From: Acuticoccus sp965213555
GTDB taxonomy: Bacteria; Pseudomonadota; Alphaproteobacteria; Rhizobiales; Amorphaceae
Assembly: GCF_965213555.1 (NCBI RefSeq)
Contig: NZ_OZ243890.1
Location: 3,658,001 to 3,722,000 of the forward strand
DNA length: 64,000 nt
Reading direction: 5' to 3'
The position numbers and the translations under genes are program-made. Below, piece by piece: positions 57,911 through 64,000 of the stretch (its first letter is position 1; each line of letters opens with the position of its first letter). Below the pieces are notes generated by a model. The model was not told where the DNA came from. It made no database searches and worked only from the letters and a program-made list of their open reading frames with translations.

Positions 57911-59130
57911 CCGGGCCGCTCGAGGGGCTGACGGTCGTCGACCTCACGCAGATGCTGGCGGGACCGTTCGCCTCCATGCTGCTGGCCGACCAGGGCGCGA
58001 GGGTCATCAAGATCGAGCCGCCAGGCGGCGACAACACGCGGCGCATCGGGCCGCACCTGCCGGGCGCGCTCACGATGGAGCAGGGCGGCTACGGCAGCTA
58101 CTTCGCTTCGATCAACCGCAACAAGGAGTCCATCGTCCTCGACCTCAAGGCGGACGAGGGGCGCGCCGTATTCACCGCGCTGGTGGCCCAGGCCGACGTG
58201 GTGATCGAGAACTATCGCGCCGGTGTGATGGAGCGGCTCGGGCTCGGCTACGAGGCCCTCGCGGCGCTGAACCCCAAGCTCGTGGTCGCGGCGCTGCGCG
58301 GGTTCGGCGACCCGCGCGGCGGCGAGAGCCCCTACACCAACTGGCCGGCCTACGACCCCGTCGCTCAAGCGATGGGCGGCATCATGGGCGTGACGGGCCC
58401 CGTCCCCGGCGGGGCGCCGACCAAGATCGGCCCCGGCGTCGGCGACATCATGCCGGCGATGTTCCTCGCTTATGGCATTGCTTGTGCGGTGTGGCGCGCG
58501 GAGCGCACGGGGGAGGGCCAGTTCGTCGACATCGCCATGGTTGACGGCGTCCTCGCGGTGACCGAGCGCATCGTCTACCAGCAGTCGACGACGGGCGTGG
58601 CGCCGGCGCCGGAGGGGGACGGGCACCCGCTGTTGTGCCCGTTCGGGCTGTTCAAGGCGAAGGACGGGTTCGTCAGCCTCGGCATCCCGAAGGACGAGTT
58701 CTGGCGACCGTTCGCCAAGCTGATCGGCCAGGCCGAGCTCGCCGACGACCCGCGCTACGCGACCAACCTGGAGCGCGTCGCTCGGCGCGAGGAGGTCAAC
58801 GCGCTCGTCACCGCCTTCACCGTCATGCGGACGAAGTCCGAGCTGGCGGAGATCCTCGGCGGCACCATCCCGTTCGGCCCGGTGCTGCGGGCCGACGAGA
58901 TCTTCGCCGACCCGCACTTCCGCGCCCGCAACATGCTGGTGGACGTCGACGTGCCCGGCGCCAACCGTCCGCTCACCGTGGCCGGCACCCCCATCAAGAT
59001 GTCCGCCACGCAGGGGGGCGTGCGCCGCCGCGCCCCGCTCACCGGCGAGGACACCGACACGATCCTCACCGAGCTCGGCTACGACGCGGGCGCCCGCGCG
59101 GCGCTGCGCGCGTCGAAGGCCGTCGCCTGA
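57907..59130 (+). CDS. Class III CoA-transferase (CaiB/BaiF) 2
   Basis: 407 residues; ATGA overlap with the hydratase half. GLTVVDLTQMLAGPFASMLLADQGARVIKIE, INRNKESIVLDLKADEGRAVF, ADVVIENYRAGVMERLGLGYEAL and IGPGVGDIMPAMFLAYGIACAV (catalytic Asp in GVGDI) are the family signatures. It probably loads CoA onto the operon's dicarboxylate, for instance from succinyl-CoA. Confidence 0.92.
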   Translation: MTGPLEGLTVVDLTQMLAGPFASMLLADQGARVIKIEPPGGDNTRRIGPHLPGALTMEQGGYGSYFASINRNKESIVLDLKADEGRAVFTALVAQADVVIENYRAGVMERLGLGYEALAALNPKLVVAALRGFGDPRGGESPYTNWPAYDPVAQAMGGIMGVTGPVPGGAPTKIGPGVGDIMPAMFLAYGIACAVWRAERTGEGQFVDIAMVDGVLAVTERIVYQQSTTGVAPAPEGDGHPLLCPFGLFKAKDGFVSLGIPKDEFWRPFAKLIGQAELADDPRYATNLERVARREEVNALVTAFTVMRTKSELAEILGGTIPFGPVLRADEIFADPHFRARNMLVDVDVPGANRPLTVAGTPIKMSATQGGVRRRAPLTGEDTDTILTELGYDAGARAALRASKAVA

Positions 59131-59155
59131 GGCCGGTCCGAACGAAGGAGACGTC

Positions 59156-60067
59156 ATGGTCGATCGCCCCAAGCGCCTGAGGCGCTGCGAGCTCTCCGTC
59201 CCCGGATCGAGCGAGAAGATGATGGCGAAGGCCGCCTCGCTCGACGTGGACTACGTCTTCCTCGACCTCGAGGACGCCGTCGCGCCCTCCGCCAAGCGCG
59301 AGGCGCGGGGCAAGATCGTCGAGGCGCTGCGCTCCCACGACTGGCGGGCGAAGACGCTCGCGGTGCGCGTCAACGACCTCACCACCGAGTACGCCCACGA
59401 GGACATCATCGAGGTGGTGGAGGGCGCCGGCGACCGGCTCGACGTCGTCGTCCTGCCCAAGGCGATGGGCGCGGACGACATCGCCTTCGTCGACAAGCTC
59501 CTCGCCATGATCGAGAAGAAGCACAAGCGCACGACGCGCATCGGCCTCGAGGTCCTCATCGAGGAGGTGGAGGCGATGATGCGCGTGGAGGAGATCGCCG
59601 CTGCGTCGCCTCGCTTGGAGGCGCTGATCTTCGGGATGGGCGACTACTCGGCGAGCCAGGGCGTCTCCATCAAGGACGTCGGCGGCAACGAGGGCTACCC
59701 CGGCGACATCTGGCACTACCAGCGCCAGAAGCTCACCATCGCCGCCCGCGCCCACAAGCTCGACGCGGTCGACGGTCCCTATGCGAACTTCCGCGATCCG
59801 GAGGGCTACCGCGAAGAGTGCCGCCGCGCGATGACGCTGGGCATGGTGGGCAAGTGGGCGATCCACCCCTCGCAGGTGGAGACGGCGCAGGACGTCTTCT
59901 CTCCGCGCCAGGAGGAGGTCGACCGTGCCCGCGCGATGATGGCGGCCTACGACGAGGCGCTCGCCCGCGGCGAGGGAGCCGTGCAGTACGAGGGCAAGAT
60001 GATCGACATCGCCTCGGTGCGCATCGTGCGGAACGTCGTCGACCGGGCCGACATGATCGGCATGTGA
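59156..60067 (+). CDS. CitE-like lyase, malyl-CoA/beta-methylmalyl-CoA lyase type
   Basis: 303 residues with GAAGGAG before ATG 59156. RRCELSVPGSSEKMMAKAASLDVDYVFLDLEDAVAPSAKREARGKI, LAVRVNDLTTEYAHEDIIEVVEGAGDRLDVVVLPKAM, EVEAMMRVEEIAAASPRLEALIFGMGDYSAS, DIWHYQRQKLTIAARAHKLDAVDGPYANFRDPEG and TLGMVGKWAIHPSQV. The FLDLEDAV and GKWAIHP blocks hold substrate- and Mg-binding residues, and the DIWHYQ stretch points to the Mcl branch of the HpcH/CitE family. Expected reaction: cleavage of a 3-hydroxyacyl-CoA to glyoxylate plus propionyl- or acetyl-CoA. Confidence 0.88.
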   Translation: MVDRPKRLRRCELSVPGSSEKMMAKAASLDVDYVFLDLEDAVAPSAKREARGKIVEALRSHDWRAKTLAVRVNDLTTEYAHEDIIEVVEGAGDRLDVVVLPKAMGADDIAFVDKLLAMIEKKHKRTTRIGLEVLIEEVEAMMRVEEIAAASPRLEALIFGMGDYSASQGVSIKDVGGNEGYPGDIWHYQRQKLTIAARAHKLDAVDGPYANFRDPEGYREECRRAMTLGMVGKWAIHPSQVETAQDVFSPRQEEVDRARAMMAAYDEALARGEGAVQYEGKMIDIASVRIVRNVVDRADMIGM

Positions 60068-60855
60068 TGGCACACGTCGCGGAACGCTCGTCGGAGCTGC
60101 ACCCGACGCGGCTCGACGGGCGCGTCGCCATCGTCACCGGCTCCGGCCAGAACATCGGCCGCGCCATCGCGCTTCGCCTCGCCGAGGCCGGCGCCGCGGT
60201 CGGTGTCAACGGCGCGACGAGCCGCGAGAAGGTCGACCGGACGGTCGCCGACATCGAGGCCGCCGGTGGCACCGCGGTGGCCGTCATGGCCGACGTGTCC
60301 GACCCGGCCGCCGTGGGCCGCATGGTGGACGAGGTCGCCGAGCGCTTCGGCACCGTCGACATCGCCGTCTCCAACGTCGGTCGGCGCCTGCACAAGCCGT
60401 TCGAGACGATCACCGTCGAGGACTGGGACTGGGCGATCCGCACGAACCTGTCGTCGTGCTTCTACCTCGCCCACCGCGTCGTGCCCCTCATGAAGGCACG
60501 GGGCTGGGGCCGCGTCATCCACATCTCGGGCTACGACGGGTTCACCGGCCACCTCGTCAACCGCGCGTACAACATCGCCGCGAAGTCCGGCATGCACGGC
60601 CTGTCGAAGGCGATCGGCAAGGAGCTCGGCCCCTCCGGCATCACCGCGAACACGGTGGTGCCCGGCGCCATCGACACCGAGCGGGACTGGTCGCAGTACC
60701 CGAACACGGTGAGGGAGGACGTGATCGCGCGCATCCCCGCGCGCCGCTGGGGCCACGTGGACGACATCGCCTATGCCTGCCTCTACCTGTGCACCACCGG
60801 CTCGTTCGTGAACGGCCAGGCGCTCCACCTCAACGGCGGCGAGCACATGTTCTAG
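60067..60855 (+). CDS. Short-chain dehydrogenase/reductase with atypical active site
   Basis: 262 residues; TGATG junction with the lyase gene. Rossmann loop GRVAIVTGSGQNIGRAIALRLAEAG (GxxxNIG), VMADVSDPAAVGRMVDEV, NVGR and PGAIDTERDW fit SDR enzymes. The catalytic region reads HISGYDGF...RAYNIAAKSG. If aligned on Tyr, the Ser position holds Gly and the Lys comes five residues after Tyr instead of four. A shifted alignment can restore Ser but not the YxxxK spacing. NAD(P)-dependent oxidoreduction is likely; substrate unknown. Confidence 0.87.
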   Translation: MAHVAERSSELHPTRLDGRVAIVTGSGQNIGRAIALRLAEAGAAVGVNGATSREKVDRTVADIEAAGGTAVAVMADVSDPAAVGRMVDEVAERFGTVDIAVSNVGRRLHKPFETITVEDWDWAIRTNLSSCFYLAHRVVPLMKARGWGRVIHISGYDGFTGHLVNRAYNIAAKSGMHGLSKAIGKELGPSGITANTVVPGAIDTERDWSQYPNTVREDVIARIPARRWGHVDDIAYACLYLCTTGSFVNGQALHLNGGEHMF

Positions 60856-60862
60856 CCGGTGC

Positions 60863-62137
60863 TCAGAGCGACGGATCAGCGTCCGGCGGCCTGTCCGTCG
60901 CCCGGCGCTGCTCGAGCCGCGGGGCGAGCGCGATCAGGAACGCCGCGATGGCGAGCTCGGTGATGAGGAGGAGCGTGAAGGGCAGCCGGTACCCGCCGGA
61001 CAGCTCGATGAGCGACCACACCACGGGTGCGGCGACGGTCCAGCCGAGCGCGGCGTAGGAGAAGCCGCGGCCGTTGTAGTCGCCGACCCGTCCCTCCGGC
61101 GCGGCATTCGCGATGGCCGTCATGAACACGGGCGACCACGTGTTCGCAGAGACCCCGGCGACGATCGAGACGAGGACCACGACCCAAGGCGCGGTGTCCG
61201 CCGACAGGGCAAGCAGCGCGACGAACGAGGCGGCGCCGAGAAGCGCGATGCCCGCGAGCACGATGAGCGGCGAGCCTGTCATGTCGACGATCCAGCCCAC
61301 CAGCGGCCGCCCGATGGCTGCGGCGAGAAGCACGTTGGCTAGGAACGCACCGGCGGCGACCTCGCCGTAGCCGAGCCGCTCCAGAAGGTAGAAGTAGGCA
61401 AAGCTCGACAATCCGATGTGCGCGATGGCGAAGCCCACCGCGGTGAACGCGAACGCCTGAAGCGGCATCGGCAGCCGGTAGCCGTCGACGAACCGCGCGA
61501 CGAGGTTGCGTCGTGCGGATGGCTCCGGCGGCGCTGCGCCCGTCTGCCCGGCCGGGATCGTGAACAGCGAGGCGAACATCAGCGTGAGGACGGCCGCGGC
61601 GAGCATGAACGCGCTCACGGAGATGACGCCCACCCACCACGCGGTCGCAAGGATCAGCGGCGGCAGGATGCGGCCTGCGAGGACGCCCGCGAAGGACACG
61701 CCGGACTGGCGCACCGCCATGTAGAGCCCGCGCCGTGCCAGCGGCGTGCGCGTCGCCACCACCGTCGCCGTCCCCGCCCCATAAACGCCGTAGGCCAGGC
61801 CGAAGCCGAAGCTTGCCGCCATCGTCGCGGTCCACGTGCCGAACAGGATGAGGAGGAAGGACGTCGCCATCATGACGAGGGCACCCGTCATCATCGGCAC
61901 CGCGCCGCAGCGGCGGACGAGGTGCCCCGCGGCGGGGCTCGCCAACGCCACTGCGAGGAAGCAGAAGCTGCCGGAGAAGCCGAAGTCGCGCTCGTCGAGG
62001 CCGTTCAGTGCGGCGAGGCTCGGCGCGAACAGCGGCACCGATAGGAAGCCGAGCGAGGCGAGCGTCTGCCCGCAGAACGCCGCCGCCGCGATCTGCCATC
62101 CGGCGTGGTCGCGGATGCCGGCCGTCGCCTGTGCCAT
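60863..62137 (-). CDS. MFS transporter
   Basis: 424 residues with 12 membrane segments. N-terminal IAAAAFCGQTLASLGFLSVPLFAPSLAALNGLDERDFGFSGSFCFLAVALASPAAGHLVRRCGA contains the loop 2-3 pattern, and FGFGLAYGVYGAGTATVVATRTPLARRGLYMAVRQSGVSFAGVLAG resembles monocarboxylate-type or YbfB-like MFS carriers. Substrate not predictable. It converges with the SDR gene and lies 12 bp downstream of the TRAP permease gene. Confidence 0.88.
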   Translation of the reverse strand: MAQATAGIRDHAGWQIAAAAFCGQTLASLGFLSVPLFAPSLAALNGLDERDFGFSGSFCFLAVALASPAAGHLVRRCGAVPMMTGALVMMATSFLLILFGTWTATMAASFGFGLAYGVYGAGTATVVATRTPLARRGLYMAVRQSGVSFAGVLAGRILPPLILATAWWVGVISVSAFMLAAAVLTLMFASLFTIPAGQTGAAPPEPSARRNLVARFVDGYRLPMPLQAFAFTAVGFAIAHIGLSSFAYFYLLERLGYGEVAAGAFLANVLLAAAIGRPLVGWIVDMTGSPLIVLAGIALLGAASFVALLALSADTAPWVVVLVSIVAGVSANTWSPVFMTAIANAAPEGRVGDYNGRGFSYAALGWTVAAPVVWSLIELSGGYRLPFTLLLITELAIAAFLIALAPRLEQRRATDRPPDADPSL

Positions 62138-62149
62138 CGGTCTCCCCCG

Positions 62150-63529
62150 TCAGCCGCCCGATAGCCAGCGGCCGACGGCCTCCAGCGCGCCGATGTCCTC
62201 GGTCCTCAGGTACGAGGTCCAGGCGACGTAGGCGTCGGGAAGGAACAGCGTGATCGCTGGGAACGCAATGAGGAGGCCGAGGGTGAGGACGTCCATGGCG
62301 AGGAACCAGAGGACGCCGCGGAAGATCGTCGTGATGGGCACCTCCCGTCCCACCACCGAGGAGATGACGAACACGTTGAACCCGAGCGGCGGCGTGATCA
62401 GCCCGATCTCCAGGTACTTGATCATGATGATGCCGAACCAGACGAGCGACACCCCGTAGCCGTCCATCACCGGGGTGATGATGGGCAACGTGATCAGCAT
62501 GATCTCGATGGGCCCCATGAAGGTGCCGAGGATGATGTAGATCACCGACAGCGCAAGGATCACCGGAGTGGCATGGTCCGACACCGAGGCCGCGAGCTCG
62601 GCAAGGTATTGGCCGAGCCCGGACAACGCCATGAAGCGCGTGAACACGAGCGCGCCGAAGATGATGGCGAAGATCGAGGCGGTCTGGCGCAGCGTGTCGA
62701 GGAACGCCGAGCGCAGCCGTTCCAACGTGAGCCGACCGGCGAGGAGGGCGATGAGGAAGGCGCCGGCAGCGCCGATGGCGCCCGCCTCCATGGCGGTGAA
62801 GAAGCCCGCCATGATGCCGCCCATGACGAGGACGAAGAGGATGAGGATCGCCCACGTCCCCTTGAGCGAACTGAGCTTTTCGCCCCACGAGGTGGGCTCC
62901 GCCATGCCGGGGGCGAGGGACGGGTCGAGCCGCGCCCGCGTCAGCACCATCGCGATGTAGATGCCCGCCGACAGGACGCCGGGCACGATGCCGGCGATGA
63001 AGAGCACCGCGATCGACTGTTCGGTGAACACCGCGTAGAGGATCATCAGCACCGACGGCGGGATCAGCGAGCCGAGCGTGCCCGACGCGGCGACGACGCC
63101 CGTCGCGAGCCCCTTGTCGTAGCCCCGGCGCAGCATCTCGGGGACCGCGATCTTGCCCATCGCCGCGGCCGTCGCGAGGCTCGAGCCCGACACCGCCGCG
63201 AACGCCGCGCAGCCCAGCGTGGAGGCCGCGGCAAGCCCGCCCGCCGTGCGCGCGAACCAGATCCGTGCCGTGTCGTAGAGCTCGCGCGTGAAGCCCGCGG
63301 CGTAGGTGATGTAGCCCATCAGCATGAAGCTCGGGATGGTCGTCAGGTCGAAGTTGAGCACCATCGAGAATGGGTCGGACTTCAGCACGGCGTCCGCCGC
63401 ACGGTCCGAGCGCAGCACCGCCACGCCGATCCAGCCGACGGCGAGGAGCGCGACCGCGACCGGGATGCGCAGGAACATGAGGACGATCATCGCAGCGACG
63501 CCGAGGACGCCGACGAGCTCACGCTCCAT
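62150..63529 (-). CDS. TRAP transporter large permease 2 (DctM-like)
   Basis: 459 residues, about 12 membrane segments. MIVLMFLRIPVAVALLAVGWIGVA, STLGCAAFAAVSGSSLATAAAMGKIAVPEMLRRGYDKGLATG, ASGTLGSLIPPSVLMILYAVFTEQSIAVLFIAGIVPGVL and KYLEIGLITPPLGFNVFVISSVVG are DctM features. It differs clearly from the first DctM and belongs to a second TRAP system. Confidence 0.92.
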   Translation of the reverse strand: MERELVGVLGVAAMIVLMFLRIPVAVALLAVGWIGVAVLRSDRAADAVLKSDPFSMVLNFDLTTIPSFMLMGYITYAAGFTRELYDTARIWFARTAGGLAAASTLGCAAFAAVSGSSLATAAAMGKIAVPEMLRRGYDKGLATGVVAASGTLGSLIPPSVLMILYAVFTEQSIAVLFIAGIVPGVLSAGIYIAMVLTRARLDPSLAPGMAEPTSWGEKLSSLKGTWAILILFVLVMGGIMAGFFTAMEAGAIGAAGAFLIALLAGRLTLERLRSAFLDTLRQTASIFAIIFGALVFTRFMALSGLGQYLAELAASVSDHATPVILALSVIYIILGTFMGPIEIMLITLPIITPVMDGYGVSLVWFGIIMIKYLEIGLITPPLGFNVFVISSVVGREVPITTIFRGVLWFLAMDVLTLGLLIAFPAITLFLPDAYVAWTSYLRTEDIGALEAVGRWLSGG

Positions 63530-64000
63530 CGCCGACCCTTTCGCGCGGCAGCGCGCTCGCGCGTTCGGACGTCTCCTCCTTGGCGCCGCCGGCGTCGGCG
63601 GGCAGCAGCGGAGCGAGGTCGAGCGCGCGCCGCTCCGCGACGAGGGGCAGCGGGCGGATGGCGTCCGCCATCAGGACGGCGGCCTGGGCGTAGATCCGCG
63701 CGAGCCACACCGCGATGCCGAGGAAGAAGACGAGCCGCGGCGGCCAGCGCGGCAGCGCGTAGATCGAGCCGTAGGTCTCCTCCAGGAACGCGTCCGCCAC
63801 CTCGGGGTAGTTCACGAACGTGAAGAGCCCGATGAAGCCGACGCCCAGGAGCGCGCCGAGGAGCCGCAGCGCCCGGTCGACGCGCAGTGGCAGGACCTCG
63901 GACAGCGCGGTCACCTCGATGTGCTCGCCGCGCCCCTGCGTGGTGCCGAGCATCACCATGACGAGGCCGACCATCGCCCACTCGGCCAACGTGATGTCGT
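63519..64000 (-). CDS. TRAP transporter small permease 2 (DctQ-like), partial
   Basis: The gene runs off the right edge; about 160 residues are visible, beginning DITLAEWAMVGLVMVMLGTTQGRGEHIEVTALSEVLP. The GRGEHIEV loop and flanking hydrophobic segments fit DctQ. It overlaps the start of the large permease gene by 11 bp. The C-terminal ~40 residues are a charged cytosolic tail. Confidence 0.82.
   Translation of the reverse strand, partial: DITLAEWAMVGLVMVMLGTTQGRGEHIEVTALSEVLPLRVDRALRLLGALLGVGFIGLFTFVNYPEVADAFLEETYGSIYALPRWPPRLVFFLGIAVWLARIYAQAAVLMADAIRPLPLVAERRALDLAPLLPADAGGAKEETSERASALPRERVGDGA

Overview
The window is GC-rich chromosomal DNA of an alphaproteobacterium, most likely a Rhizobiales/Hyphomicrobiales-type organism. 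The best evidence is the backbone uvrA - ssb - gyrA - coaD - peptidyl-prolyl isomerase - queA - tgt (5.6-19.7 kb), a familiar order in that group. Other supports are the high GC, the compact coding with ATGA/GTGA overlaps, and the many binding-protein-dependent importers for organic acids. I do not name a genus.

Layout. (1) 1-5.6 kb: the start of a trmFO gene, a divergent lipoprotein gene, and a degenerate tandem repeat array of about 21 units of 85-88 bp. The array lies between two convergent genes, overlaps the 3' end of each, and is interrupted by a dead IS5-type element abutting a dead IS630-type element. (2) 5.6-19.7 kb: the housekeeping backbone. It is interrupted by a frameshifted sulfotransferase-like gene, a PP2C-like gene, an AT-rich island with a stop-interrupted gene that resembles an HslV/Ntn-hydrolase fold, and two small secreted proteins. 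The tgt product lacks three of the four residues that normally bind zinc. (3) 19.7-25.2 kb: a large RTX calcium-binding protein, enolase and a GT4 glycosyltransferase. (4) 25.2-36 kb: a surface-polysaccharide region (rmlC, GT2, ABC-2 permease, galU, a GT2-TupA fusion, two ATP-grasp proteins, a Wzx-like flippase) around a tRNA-Lys(CTT). (5) 36-64 kb: a catabolic region for organic and CoA-linked acids. It holds four import systems (tripartite tricarboxylate transporter, two TRAP transporters, one ABC binding protein), an MFS carrier, three acyl-CoA dehydrogenases, two class III CoA-transferases, a HyuA/HyuB pair, an acyl-CoA ligase and a thiolase-like protein. It ends with a tight operon PrpD - MaoC - acyl-CoA dehydrogenase - MaoC - CoA-transferase - malyl-CoA-lyase-like - SDR.

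How they work together. The polysaccharide genes make nucleotide sugars (GalU, RmlC), assemble glycans (GT2/GT4), may attach amino acids or peptides through ATP-grasp ligases (inference), and move products across the inner membrane (ABC-2 permease, flippase). The catabolic genes pair each importer with enzymes that activate, oxidise, hydrate and cleave CoA-linked acids. The last operon reads like a C5-dicarboxylyl-CoA route (mesaconyl-CoA to beta-methylmalyl-CoA to cleavage) with a hydratase split into two genes.

The observations I rate highest are the 87-bp array, the zinc-site-less Tgt, the GT2-TupA/ATP-grasp cluster, the split-hydratase operon and the AT-rich Ntn-like gene. All family assignments come from reading translated sequence by eye; no database search was run.
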